From positions 1-45,653 of the forward strand of contig DASPUU010000308.1 of the NCBI GenBank assembly GCA_035622755.1: 45,653 nucleotides of DNA, in the 5' to 3' direction. Of the stretch, positions 33,663 through 42,548 are shown piece after piece. A program made the position numbers and the translations under genes. Each line of letters opens with the position of its first letter. Position 1 is the stretch's first letter. The DNA comes from JADGRA01 sp035622755 (GTDB taxonomy: Bacteria > Myxococcota > Myxococcia > Myxococcales > Myxococcaceae). The notes beneath the pieces were generated by a model. It did no database searches. It had not been told where the DNA came from and saw only the letters and a list, made by a program, of their open reading frames with translations.

Positions 33663-35120
33663 TCAGCGGGCGTCGGCCTTGGCCAGCCGGTCCCGGTGGC
33701 CGAGGAACTCCTCCACGCCGGCGGCCACGGCCCGGGCGACGTCGTCCTGGTAGGCCGGCGAGGCCAGGCGCTTCTCGTCCTCGGGGTTGGAGAGGAATGC
33801 CGTCTCCACCAGGATGGCCGGCATCTTCGCCCCGAGCAGGACGTAGAAGAGCGCCTCCTTGTGGCCCAGGTCGCGCGTCTTGGCGTACCGGGCGGCCAGG
33901 CGGGTCACCAGGCTCCGCTGGACGCGCTCGGCCAGGCGGGCCGACTCGTCGGTGTGGGCACGGGTGGCCAGGTCGGCGAGCAGGAACTGGAGGTCGGACA
34001 TGGTCCGCGCCGAAGAGGCGTTCTCGCGGGCCGCGAGCCGGATGGCGTAGCGGTCGCTGGTGAGGTTGAGCGAGTAGGTCTCCACGCCCCGCCAGCTGGC
34101 CTGCGTCCCGGAGTTGCAATGCACGGAAATGAACAGGTCCCCCCGAGCCTCGTTGGCCAGCCGCGCCCGGTCCTCGAGCCGGACGAAGTGGTCGTCCTCG
34201 CGCGTCTGGACCACCTCGAGCCCCTGGTCGGCGAGGACCTGGCCCAGGCGGAGGGCGATGGCCAGCGCCACCGCCTTCTCCTCGGTCCCCCCCGGACCCA
34301 CCGCACCGGTGTCGTGCCCACCGTGCCCGGCGTCGATGACCACCCGCCGGACCTTGAGGCCGAGCTGCTCGGCGAGCGTCACCTCGCCGCCCGTCTGCCG
34401 TCCCACCGAGCGCATCCGCTCGCGCACCGAGGTCGCCGCCGCGTCCGGCGGGGGGGCCGGGGCGGCCTCGGACGCAGCGGGTTCGGCGCTCGTCACCGGC
34501 GTCGGCGGCGGCGCCGGCTTCTGCAGGGCGGGGAAGTCGCGCACCGCCTTCGGCGCCGGACGGCGGACCACCGGAGCCAGGGGCTTGCGCGGAGGCTCCG
34601 CGGGCAGCGAGGCGAGCAACGCCCTCAGCTTCGGCGCCTGGTCGCCCCGGGGAAGCCGCTCCAGGGCGAGCTGCAGCGTGGCCCGGGCAGCGTCCGGCTG
34701 GCCGAGCCGCTCGAGCTCGATGCGGGCCAGCGCCAGGGCGGCATCGTCGGCCAGGTGGTGGCGCGGATGGCGCTCGAGCAGCCGGCGGTAGTCGTCGACG
34801 GCTGCGCTCAGGTCATCGGAGACCTGGCTGATGCGGCTCAGCTCGCTGAGCAGGCCGGCCGCGGTGAAGAGCGCGTCCGGAGCGCGCGCGCTGGTGGGGA
34901 ACTTTTGGGCCACCGCCTCGAACCGGCGAGCCACCGTGAGCCAGCTGTCGCGGTACCGCCGGCGGCCGGAATCACCCTTGAGCTGGTAGTAGGCCCGCCG
35001 TGCCTGCTGGTAGGCCTGCTCGGAGCCGTCGGGGCCGGACGCCTCCGCGGGTGGGGCGAGGAGGAGGAGCAGGACGGCGGCGGCGAGACGAGACACGGGG
35101 GCGCCGCGGCATGTGACCAC
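33663..35120 (-). CDS. N-acetylmuramoyl-L-alanine amidase with N-terminal TPR-like region
   Basis: A 485-residue exported cell-wall hydrolase. A signal peptide (LAAAVLLLLLAPPAEAS) leads to a helical repeat region, about 35-170 (YQQARRAYYQLKGDSGRRRY, SWLTVARRFEAVAQKFP, VDDYRRLLERHPRHH). After a Pro/Ala linker the Amidase_3 domain (about 255-475) follows. Zinc ligands lie in VVIDAGHGGHDTGAVG (His), GTEEKAVALA (Glu) and FISVHCNSG (His), and the catalytic glutamate is in ILVETAFLSNPED. E. coli AmiB/C carry an AMIN domain instead of TPR-like repeats. GTG at 35120 is preceded by GGGAG; a start at 35096 is possible. It cleaves the peptide from glycan at septa during daughter cell separation. Confidence 0.92.
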   Translation of the reverse strand: MVTCRGAPVSRLAAAVLLLLLAPPAEASGPDGSEQAYQQARRAYYQLKGDSGRRRYRDSWLTVARRFEAVAQKFPTSARAPDALFTAAGLLSELSRISQVSDDLSAAVDDYRRLLERHPRHHLADDAALALARIELERLGQPDAARATLQLALERLPRGDQAPKLRALLASLPAEPPRKPLAPVVRRPAPKAVRDFPALQKPAPPPTPVTSAEPAASEAAPAPPPDAAATSVRERMRSVGRQTGGEVTLAEQLGLKVRRVVIDAGHGGHDTGAVGPGGTEEKAVALAIALRLGQVLADQGLEVVQTREDDHFVRLEDRARLANEARGDLFISVHCNSGTQASWRGVETYSLNLTSDRYAIRLAARENASSARTMSDLQFLLADLATRAHTDESARLAERVQRSLVTRLAARYAKTRDLGHKEALFYVLLGAKMPAILVETAFLSNPEDEKRLASPAYQDDVARAVAAGVEEFLGHRDRLAKADAR

Positions 35121-35143
35121 CCGCTCCCACCCCCGGCAATTTT

Positions 35144-37819
35144 TCAGCTTCCCGCCGGACCGGGACCGAGTTTCGCCTGCAGCGCGGCGAGCAGGTTGAG
35201 CGCCTGGAGAGGGCTCAGGTCCTCGACGTGCGCGGCACGGACGGCGTCCACGACCTCGGCCACGGTCGGGTGCGTGTCCCGTGCGAAGAGGGGGAGCTGC
35301 GGAGCCTCGGCGCCCCGCCGGTAGGCGGCGCGCGGATGGCCCGCGGCGTCGAGCTCACCGGCCTCGAGATTCCCGAGGATCTCGCGCGCCCGCCGCAGCA
35401 CGGAGGCGGGAAGACCCGCCAGCCGAGCGACCTCGATGCCGTAGGACCTGCTCGCGCCCCCCTCGACCAGGGTCCGGAGGAAGACGACCCGGCCCCCCAC
35501 CTCCCGGACGCCCATCGACGCGTTGCGGACCCGAGGCTTCTCCAGGGCCAGGTCGGTGAGCTCGTGGTAGTGCGTGGCGAACAGCGTTCGGCAACCGACG
35601 CGGTCGTGCAGATGCTCGGCCACCGCCCAGGCGATGGAGAGCCCGTCGTAGGTCGACGTCCCGCGGCCGATCTCGTCCAGCACCACCAGGCTGTCCGGCG
35701 TGGCGTGGTGGAGGATGGCCGCCGTCTCCGCCATCTCCACCATGAAGGTGCTCTGCCCGGAAGAGACGCTGTCCGAGGCGCCGACACGGGTGAAGATGCG
35801 GTCCACCACCCCGATGCGCGCCCGCCGGGCCGGGACGAAGCTGCCCGCCTGCGCGAGCAGGGTGATCAGCGCCACCTGCCGCATGAGCGTGCTCTTCCCG
35901 GCCATGTTCGGCCCGGTGAGGATGAGCACCTGGGCCGAGTCCCGCGCCAGGCGGAGGTCGTTGGGAACGAAGGGCTCTGACCGCAGCGCCCGTTCGACCA
36001 CCGGGTGCCGCCCGGCCTTCACCTCGAGCGTCCCGGAGCGGTCCAGCTCGGGACGGGCATAGCCGTACTCGGCCGCGCACCGCGCGAAGGACAGGAGGGC
36101 GTCCACGGTGCCCACGGCATCGGCGGTGGCCTGCAGAGCCGCCAGGTCCCGGAGGATGCGCATCCGCAGCTCGTCGAAGAGCCGGCGCTCCAGGGCGCAG
36201 CGGCGCTCCTCGGCAGTGAGGACCTGCTCCTCCCAGGTCTTGAGCTCCGGGGTGACGTAGCGCTCGGCCCCGACCATCGTCTGCCGGCGCTCCCAGTGCT
36301 TGGGGACGAGGTGAAGGTTCGCCCGGGTCACCTCGAGGAAGTAGCCGAAGACCCGGTTGTAGCGGACCTTGAGGCTCTGGATCCCGGTGCGTTCGCGCTC
36401 GCGCAGCTCGACCTGGGCGAGGGTGCTCTTGCCGTCGGTGCTGAGAGCCACCAGCCGGTCGAGCTCCTCCGAGTAGCCGGGGCGGAAGAGCCCCCCCTCG
36501 TCGAGGGTGGCCGGAGGCTCGTCGACCACCGCTCGGGCGAGCAGCGCCTGGAGCTCCCGGTGGCTGCCCAGCGGCCCGGCCAGCGCCCGCCACAGGCTCG
36601 ATCGGCAGGAGGCGAGGGCCGCGCCGAGGTCGGGAAGCGCTCCCAGGGATCGGGCGAGCGCCGCCAGGTCGCGAGCCGTCCCCACGCCCATCGCCAGCCG
36701 ACCGCACAGGCGCTCCACATCCGAGACCTGCCGGAGGAGGGCCGTCCACTGCTCTCGCCAGACGCTGCGAGCGGACAGCTCCTCCACCGCGTCGAGCCGT
36801 GCCTCGATGTCGGGGATGTGCCGCAGGGGCGCGAGGAGGAAGCCGGCCAGCCTGCGCGCGCCGAGCGGGGTCACGGTGCGGTCCAGGATCCCGAGGAGCG
36901 AGCCACGCCGGCTCCCGTCGCGGATGGTCCGGGTGATCTCGAGATTCGCCCGGGTCACCGCATCCAGGACCAGCGCCGAGCCGAGTGGCTCGAGGCGCAG
37001 GGAGATGACGTGCGGCGCCTCGCTCCTCTGCGTGTCGCGGAGGTACCGCAGGGCCGCCCCCGCCGCCGAGGTGGCGCGGCCGGCCGTGGCGAGCCCGAAT
37101 CCGTCCAGCGACGCCACCTGGAAGTGCGCCTTGAGGAACGCCGCCGACCGCGCCGGGTGGAAGGAGTCCGCCGGCACGGTGGAGAGGGGGACACCCGGCA
37201 ATCCCCGGCCGAGCCTCTCCGCCAGCTCGTCCGGGGCCCCCTCGGCGACGAGGAGCTCCCGCGGAGCGGCCAGCGCGAGCCACTCCAACAGCGCATGCCA
37301 CGCCTCCCCCTCGGCCGCTCGGAACGCCCCGGTGGAGGCATCGAGCAGGGCCGCACCCCAGCGCCCCTTCTCGGCGGTGACCGCCGCCAGCCAGGACGGG
37401 GCCGCGGCGTCGAGGACCTCCTCGTCGAGCACCATTCCCGGGGTGACGACGCGGATCACCTCGCGCCGGACCAGGCCGGGTGAGGTGCCCGGCGCCTCGA
37501 CCTGCTCGCAGATGGCCACCTTGTGGCCGGCCTCGAGGAGCCGGGCCACGTGGCGCCGGGCGGCGTGGAAGGGAACGCCGCACATCGGCACCCGCTCCGC
37601 GCCCTTGCTCCGGGCGGTGAGGGTGATCTGGAGGATCTCCGCGGCGCGGACCGCGTCCTCGAAGAAGAGCTCGTAGAAGTCGCCGAGGCGGAAGAAGAGA
37701 AAGGCGTCCGGCGCCCGGGCCTTCATCTCCAGGTACTGCCGCATCATCGGCGTGGCGGCCTCGCCCGCGCCCCCTGGCGACGGGGTGTCCTCCAGCGGCA
37801 CGGCCGCTCCGTCTGACAC
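35144..37819 (-). CDS. mutS: DNA mismatch repair protein MutS
   Basis: An 891-residue mismatch-binding ATPase. The N-terminal mismatch domain shows the Phe-x-Glu reader in FFRLGDFYELFFEDA. The ATPase domain has Walker A LTGPNMAGKST, the signature SSGQSTFMVEM, Walker B LVVLDEIGRGTSTYDG and FATHYHELTDLA. The last segment, THPTVAEVVDAV, resembles the end of MutS clamp regions. The start is uncertain: GTG 37819 has GGAGG too close; the ATG at 37747 begins directly at MRQYLEMK. The frame upstream of 37819 overlaps the divergent gene. No mutL gene is in the window. Confidence 0.95.
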   Translation of the reverse strand: MSDGAAVPLEDTPSPGGAGEAATPMMRQYLEMKARAPDAFLFFRLGDFYELFFEDAVRAAEILQITLTARSKGAERVPMCGVPFHAARRHVARLLEAGHKVAICEQVEAPGTSPGLVRREVIRVVTPGMVLDEEVLDAAAPSWLAAVTAEKGRWGAALLDASTGAFRAAEGEAWHALLEWLALAAPRELLVAEGAPDELAERLGRGLPGVPLSTVPADSFHPARSAAFLKAHFQVASLDGFGLATAGRATSAAGAALRYLRDTQRSEAPHVISLRLEPLGSALVLDAVTRANLEITRTIRDGSRRGSLLGILDRTVTPLGARRLAGFLLAPLRHIPDIEARLDAVEELSARSVWREQWTALLRQVSDVERLCGRLAMGVGTARDLAALARSLGALPDLGAALASCRSSLWRALAGPLGSHRELQALLARAVVDEPPATLDEGGLFRPGYSEELDRLVALSTDGKSTLAQVELRERERTGIQSLKVRYNRVFGYFLEVTRANLHLVPKHWERRQTMVGAERYVTPELKTWEEQVLTAEERRCALERRLFDELRMRILRDLAALQATADAVGTVDALLSFARCAAEYGYARPELDRSGTLEVKAGRHPVVERALRSEPFVPNDLRLARDSAQVLILTGPNMAGKSTLMRQVALITLLAQAGSFVPARRARIGVVDRIFTRVGASDSVSSGQSTFMVEMAETAAILHHATPDSLVVLDEIGRGTSTYDGLSIAWAVAEHLHDRVGCRTLFATHYHELTDLALEKPRVRNASMGVREVGGRVVFLRTLVEGGASRSYGIEVARLAGLPASVLRRAREILGNLEAGELDAAGHPRAAYRRGAEAPQLPLFARDTHPTVAEVVDAVRAAHVEDLSPLQALNLLAALQAKLGPGPAGS

Positions 37820-37884
37820 GCCTCCGGGACCTCCCTGGCGCCGAGCGCACGGGCTCGACGTCCTCGGGGCTAGCAGACGACGCT

Positions 37885-37902
37885 GACAGCGCCGGCGCTG
37901 TC
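37885..37902. promoter_or_regulatory. 18-bp perfect palindrome in the mutS divergent region
   Basis: GACAGCGCCGGCGCTGTC is a perfect inverted repeat without loop. It sits 66 bases upstream of mutS and 44 bases upstream of the methyltransferase start, in a divergent intergenic region. A dimeric regulator could bind it and control both genes. It does not match a binding motif I know, and GC-rich DNA raises chance palindromes, but one of this length is unusual. No convincing promoter hexamers were found around it. Confidence 0.4.
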
Positions 37903-37945
37903 CATCGCCCCCGGCCGACCGGGCGTGGTAGCAGTGGTTCTCGCC

Positions 37946-38743
37946 GTGAGCGCCCGCGACGCCGACTGGAACGCCTCCGCCTACCACCGGGTGTCCGCTC
38001 CGCAGACCGCCTGGGGCCTCGAGGTGCTGGACCGCCTGCGGCTCCGGGGGGACGAGACGGTGCTCGACGCGGGCTGCGGCCCGGGGAAGCTGACCGCCGT
38101 CCTGGCCGCGCGACTGGACCGCGGGCGCGTGCTGGCGCTGGACAGCTCGCCGCAGATGCTCGCCGTGGCGCGACGCGAGCTGGCGCGGTTCGGCTCGAAG
38201 GTGGAGCTCATCCAGGCCACCCTCCCGGATCTCCCGCTGCCCGGTGCAGTGGACGCCATCGTCAGCACGGCGACGCTGCACTGGGTGCTCGATCACCCTG
38301 CCCTCTTCCGGGCCTTCCGGGACGCGCTCCGGCCCGGGGGCCAGCTCGAGCTTCAGTGCGGCGGGGCGGGGAATCTGCACCGCTTTCACAGCCGGGCGCT
38401 CGGCCTCGCCGCCACGCCCGAGTTCCGCGACGCCTTCCTCGGGTGGACCGACCCCTGGTGCCTCGCCGACGCCGAGGTCACCGCCGGGCGGCTGGCGGCG
38501 ACCGGCCTGGTCGAGGTCCGCGCCTGGCTCGAGCCCCGGCCCACCCACTACCCCTCGGCCGCGGCGTTCGCCGACTTCACCAGTCACGTGGTGCTGCGAC
38601 CGTTCCTGGCCCGGCTGGAGCCCGAGCGGGCGCGCCGCTTCACCGAGCTCCTCACCGACGCCGCCGGCCGGGACGAGCCGCCCTACGTGCTCGACTACAT
38701 CCGGTTGAACGCCTCGGCCCGGGCGCCGGGGGGCGTCCGGTGA
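37946..38743 (+). CDS. class I SAM-dependent methyltransferase, trans-aconitate methyltransferase-like
   Basis: A 265-residue methyltransferase. Motif I reads VLDAGCGPGKLTAVLA; the later segments ALDSSPQML, LPLPGAVDAIVSTATLHWVLDH and LRPGGQLELQCGG are typical. The pattern Y-x-R-VSAPQTAWGLEVLDRL at the N-terminus and STATLHWV resemble trans-aconitate methyltransferases, though the real substrate is open. GTG at 37946 is preferred to the GTG at 37925, which would add seven hydrophobic residues; neither has a clear ribosome binding site. Its TGA overlaps the ubiB GTG (GTGA), so a role in quinone synthesis is possible but only by association. Confidence 0.85.
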   Translation: MSARDADWNASAYHRVSAPQTAWGLEVLDRLRLRGDETVLDAGCGPGKLTAVLAARLDRGRVLALDSSPQMLAVARRELARFGSKVELIQATLPDLPLPGAVDAIVSTATLHWVLDHPALFRAFRDALRPGGQLELQCGGAGNLHRFHSRALGLAATPEFRDAFLGWTDPWCLADAEVTAGRLAATGLVEVRAWLEPRPTHYPSAAAFADFTSHVVLRPFLARLEPERARRFTELLTDAAGRDEPPYVLDYIRLNASARAPGGVR

Positions 38744-40431
38744 AGCTGGCCGAGCTCAACCGCCTGCGCCAGATCGCCACCACCGCGGCCCGCTTCGGCT
38801 TCGCCGACTTCCTCGAACGCGGAGGGTTCTTTCGCCGCTTCGGCCGCCCGGCGGCACCGGTCGAGCCGGCCGCCGACAGCCAGCGCGAGTCCACCGCCCG
38901 GCGGTTCCGGCGAATGCTGGACGAGCTCGGTCCCACCTTCGTCAAGCTCGGTCAGATCCTCTCCACCCGGGCGGACCTCCTTCCGGCCGAGTTCATCGCC
39001 GAGCTGCGCCTCCTCCAGGACGCGGCCGCCCCCATCCCGGTGGACCAGGTGCGCTCCCAGATCGAGGCCGCCCTCGGACAGCCGGTGGACGACCTGTTCC
39101 AGTCCATCGAGCCGACCCCGCTGGCCGCGGCGAGCATTGCCCAGGTGCACCGCGCCCGGATCCGCGCCGGCGGCGACGAGGTGGTGATCAAGGTGCAGCG
39201 GCCGGGCATCACCGCGCAGGTGAACGCCGACCTGGCGGTGCTCCACGCCATCGCCCGGCTCCTCGAGGCGACCGTCGAGGAGACGGGCATTTACTCGCCG
39301 GTGGGCATCGTGGAGGAGTTCGACCGCGCCATCCACGAAGAGCTGGACTTCGTCCACGAGGCGGCCAACGTCCGGGCCTTCGCCGCCACCCACGCCCAGC
39401 GGCCGGCGATCCGCATCCCCCGGGTCTTCGACGAGCTGAGCAGCTCCACCGTGCTCACCCTCGAGTTCCTGGAGGGAGTGAAGCTGGTCCAGGCGGACCT
39501 CTCGCCGGAGCGGCGGCAGGCCCTGGCGCGGGTGGTCATCGACAGCAGCTTCCAGCAGCTGTTCGTCGACGGGCTGTTCCACGGGGATCCGCACCCCGGC
39601 AACTTCCTCCTCCTCGCCGGGGACGTGGTGGGGCTGCTCGACTTCGGTCTGGTCGGCCGCCTCACCCGGGCGATGCAGGAGACGCTGGTGCTGCTCAGCG
39701 TGGCGGTGGCGCTCCAGGACGCCGATTCCGTGGCCCGTCTGCTCTACCGGATGGGCGCCCCGGATGCGCGCGCCAACCTCCAGGGCTTCCGCGCCGACGT
39801 GGAGACGCTGCTCCAGACACACCTTCCCAGCGCGCGAACGCTCGGCGAGGTCGACGCTCGCCATCTGCTGGTGGACCTGCTCGACCTGGCGGTCAAGTAC
39901 CGGATCCGCATCCCGCGCGAATACGCGCTCCTGTCGCGGGCAGCGGTGGCGGTGGAGGGGCTGCTCCGCCAGCTGGCGCCGGACCTGGACATCCTGGCCG
40001 TGTCCCTGCCCTATGCCAAGCAGCTCCTCGCCGGCCGGTACGACCCGGCCCAGCTCCGCGGCGGGCTGATGCGCACCCTGCTCCGCTTCCAGGGACTGGC
40101 CAGCGAGCTGCCGATGCAGCTCTCCCAGATCCTCCTCGACCTCGAGACCGGTCGCTTTGGCGTCTCGGTGAAGAGCCCGGAGCTGGCCCGGATCCACCAG
40201 AGCCTCAGGAGCGTGGCGGTCATCGGATTCCTCGGACTGTGCGCGTGCGGGTTCATCGTCGGAGCCTTCCTCTCCTTCGCCCAGGTCCCGTGGAACATCC
40301 GCGGGCTCCCGGTGCTCGGGATCCTGGCCGTCGCCGCGGCCGCCGCGCTCTTCGGCGCCGCCTTCACCTGGTACCTGTTCGGGAACAAGTTCGGGAAGAT
40401 CCGCGTTCGGCGGTTCCTCCCCAAGAGGTAG
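38740..40431 (+). CDS. ubiB: UbiB/ABC1-type atypical kinase
   Basis: A 563-residue member of the ABC1/ADCK/UbiB family, needed for quinone synthesis or lipid handling at the inner membrane. The signature KxGQ reads PTFVKLGQILSTRADLLP (K69). The Ala-rich loop AAASIAQVHRA replaces the usual glycine loop. VVIKVQRPG has K151, and HGDPHPGNF and LLDFGLVGRL form the catalytic and metal sites. Two transmembrane helices lie at the C-terminus (IGFLGLCACGFIVGAFLSF and LGILAVAAAAALFGAAF). It is translated from GTG, overlapping the methyltransferase stop. Quinone type is not evident from the sequence. Confidence 0.93.
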   Translation: MKLAELNRLRQIATTAARFGFADFLERGGFFRRFGRPAAPVEPAADSQRESTARRFRRMLDELGPTFVKLGQILSTRADLLPAEFIAELRLLQDAAAPIPVDQVRSQIEAALGQPVDDLFQSIEPTPLAAASIAQVHRARIRAGGDEVVIKVQRPGITAQVNADLAVLHAIARLLEATVEETGIYSPVGIVEEFDRAIHEELDFVHEAANVRAFAATHAQRPAIRIPRVFDELSSSTVLTLEFLEGVKLVQADLSPERRQALARVVIDSSFQQLFVDGLFHGDPHPGNFLLLAGDVVGLLDFGLVGRLTRAMQETLVLLSVAVALQDADSVARLLYRMGAPDARANLQGFRADVETLLQTHLPSARTLGEVDARHLLVDLLDLAVKYRIRIPREYALLSRAAVAVEGLLRQLAPDLDILAVSLPYAKQLLAGRYDPAQLRGGLMRTLLRFQGLASELPMQLSQILLDLETGRFGVSVKSPELARIHQSLRSVAVIGFLGLCACGFIVGAFLSFAQVPWNIRGLPVLGILAVAAAAALFGAAFTWYLFGNKFGKIRVRRFLPKR

Positions 40432-40449
40432 CCGCCGGCCCCCCCGGCG

Positions 40450-40608
40450 TCAGTGGGCGAGCCGGAGGAGCCAGAGCAGCAGGCCGGCCACTCCGAGCAC
40501 GCACAGGCAGCCGGCGAGCTGCCCCTGGATCCAGACGTCGATGAACTCACCCGGGTCCCCGAGCGCCGGCTCGGCCTTTCCCGGGTCACCTGTCTCGAAC
40601 TGCTCCAC
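40450..40608 (-). CDS. small single-helix membrane protein
   Basis: A previously unlisted reading frame of 52 residues on the minus strand, from a GTG at 40608 with GAGGAG seven bases ahead (another in-frame GTG at 40614 is too close to that site). It reads MEQFETGDPGKAEPALGDPG, then EFIDVWIQGQ, and ends in a hydrophobic helix of about 20 residues (LAGCLCVLGVAGLLLWLLRL) and AH. An acidic, soluble N-terminus and one C-terminal helix suggest a tail-anchored membrane protein. It lies 84 bases after the cyclase gene and is convergent with ubiB. No known family. It is short enough to be missed by length cut-offs. Confidence 0.55.
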   Translation of the reverse strand: MEQFETGDPGKAEPALGDPGEFIDVWIQGQLAGCLCVLGVAGLLLWLLRLAH

Positions 40609-40692
40609 CGCCACGCTCCTCGGACGAGATCACCGCGCCGCCGGTCGCGGACGTCAACCCGGCGCACCTGCACCCACAGCGTGGGCGACCGG

Positions 40693-42417
40693 TCACCCGG
40701 TGGCGCCGGTGGAGGTCGTCTCCTGGACGCCCTTCACCCGGTAGGTCTGGACGGCCTTCTCCTTGCCCTTCACCGCCTGCGCCGCCAGCGCCTCGGCGCG
40801 GAACCCCTTGCCGGCCTTGGCGATGGTGGTGTCGGCGGCCAGGACCTCACCGCCCTTGGCGATGCTGCACAGCCGCGAGGCGATGTTCACCGAATCGCCG
40901 ATGGCGGTGAACTCGTGACGGTCGGCGGAGCCCATGTAGCCGACCACCGCCATGCCGGTGTTGACGCCGATGCCCACCTGGATCGGCGCTTGGCCGTGGG
41001 CTTCGCGCATCTCGTTGAGCGCCTCGACCTGTGCCTGCATCTCCAGGGCGGCCCGGAGCGCCCGGGCCGGATCGTCCGCGTGAGGCGAGGGCGGACCCCA
41101 GACCGCCATCACGCAGTCGCCGATGAACTTGTCCAGGTTCCCCTCGTGCCGGAAGACGACGTCGGCCATCGCGGTGAAGAATGCGTTGAGCATGGAGACC
41201 GTCTCCTGCGGGCTCTCACCCTCGGCCATGGTGGTGAAGCCCCGGATGTCGGCGAAGAGCACGCTGACCTCGGCTTCCCGGCCCTGCCGGAGCAGCTCCA
41301 CCTGGCCCCGGACCACCAGGTCGGCCACTGCCGGGGAGAGGAACCGGGACAGCTCGGCGCGGGTGACCGCCTCGGTCTCGATCTTCCGTGCCAGCTCGGC
41401 ATTCTCCAGGGCGATGGCCGCCTGGCTGGCGATGCCGGAAAGGATCTTGAGATCCTTCTCGCTGAAGGCGTTGGTCCGCTCGCGGGTGTCGAGGAAGAGG
41501 ACCCCTTTCAGCTCTCCCTTGGCGAGGAGGGGCACGGCCATGGCGCTGCGAATTCCCTGGGCGACGATGCTCTCGCTTCCCGAGAACCGCGAGTCGAGGA
41601 CGGCGTCGGCGGTGAGCACCGCCTGGCGCGTCTCCAGGACGCGCTTGAGCACGGTGTCCGAGACGACGACCTCCTCCTCCTGCTCCTTCCGGTGGCGGAC
41701 CGCCTCCGCCGCCAGCTCGCCCTTGGCGTCGACCAGGAAGAGGACGCCGTGGTCGGCGGCGAGCAGCTCGAAGCTGGCGCGGAGGATCTTGTCCAGGAGG
41801 CTCTTCTGGTCCCGCTCCAGCCCCACCTGGCGGTGGAACTCGTGGGCCAGCCGCAGCTTCTCGTAGTCCGCCCGGAGCGCGTTGGCGTCGTTGAGCTGGT
41901 CCGCCGGACGAAACTCGTCGTCCCCCACCGGCTGATCGATCTGCGCCAGGAAGGCCGGAGCGGCCGCCTGGGCCGAGGCGAGCACCGTCACGCCGGGGCT
42001 CCCGGTGCTGGTGAGCAGGTCCCCGGAACGGAAGGTGAGCCGGGAGTTGCCGAGGGTGATCTCGTCCCCGTCCTTGAGGCGGTGCTCGCGGATCCGCCGG
42101 CCGTTGACGTAGGTGCCGTTCGACGAGCCGAGGTCCTTGACCAGGTAGGTGTTCCCGGCCCGCTCGATGACCGCGTGCTCCTTGGAGACCTCGCGGTCGG
42201 CCAGGCGCAGCGTGTTCGCCGGGTGCCGGCCGAGCGTGGTCCGCCCGGTGAGCGGAAACTCGCTCACCTTTCCGTCCAGGAGCCGTCCGGTCAGGTAGGC
42301 CGTCCGCGGGCTGGTGCGCACCGACGGAAGCGGGGCCAGTGGCTCGCCACACGAGGGGCAGGCGGCAGGCCAGGGGTGGGAGAGCGGCGTTCGGCAGCGA
42401 GGGCAAGCCGTGGGCAT
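40693..42417 (-). CDS. adenylate cyclase with zinc ribbon, FHA and GAF domains
   Basis: A 574-residue cytoplasmic sensor cyclase. A zinc ribbon opens it (C5, C8, C20, C23: CPRC...CPSC). An FHA phosphothreonine-binding domain follows, about 40-130 (LGRHPANTLRL, VSKEHAVIE, DLGSSNGTYVNGR), then a GAF domain, about 200-345 (DHGVLFLVDAKG, MAVPLLAKGELKGVLFLDT). The class III cyclase domain, about 375-555, has LFADIRGFTTMAE and FIGDCVMAVWG with both metal aspartates and TAIGDSVNIASRL with the transition-state Asn and Arg. Signatures point to cAMP rather than cGMP. FHA suggests input from a Ser/Thr kinase. It is divergent from truD. Confidence 0.93.
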   Translation of the reverse strand: MPTACPRCRTPLSHPWPAACPSCGEPLAPLPSVRTSPRTAYLTGRLLDGKVSEFPLTGRTTLGRHPANTLRLADREVSKEHAVIERAGNTYLVKDLGSSNGTYVNGRRIREHRLKDGDEITLGNSRLTFRSGDLLTSTGSPGVTVLASAQAAAPAFLAQIDQPVGDDEFRPADQLNDANALRADYEKLRLAHEFHRQVGLERDQKSLLDKILRASFELLAADHGVLFLVDAKGELAAEAVRHRKEQEEEVVVSDTVLKRVLETRQAVLTADAVLDSRFSGSESIVAQGIRSAMAVPLLAKGELKGVLFLDTRERTNAFSEKDLKILSGIASQAAIALENAELARKIETEAVTRAELSRFLSPAVADLVVRGQVELLRQGREAEVSVLFADIRGFTTMAEGESPQETVSMLNAFFTAMADVVFRHEGNLDKFIGDCVMAVWGPPSPHADDPARALRAALEMQAQVEALNEMREAHGQAPIQVGIGVNTGMAVVGYMGSADRHEFTAIGDSVNIASRLCSIAKGGEVLAADTTIAKAGKGFRAEALAAQAVKGKEKAVQTYRVKGVQETTSTGATG

Positions 42418-42548
42418 CTTCTGCTTCGGGACGGAGAGCGGCCCTCTCGGGGCCGTGCCGGGGGAGAGGTTAGCAGAGGGCCCCTGGGCCGCAAACGCGG
42501 GGCCGGGGCCGCCGTCGCCCGGGGTGGTACAAGCCCGGGCTGACCGCC

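Noticed and set aside
31101..35324. A 1407-codon plus-strand open frame
   Set aside because: It lies antisense to glnD and the amidase gene, both with intact catalytic motifs. Absence of stops follows from high GC at third positions.
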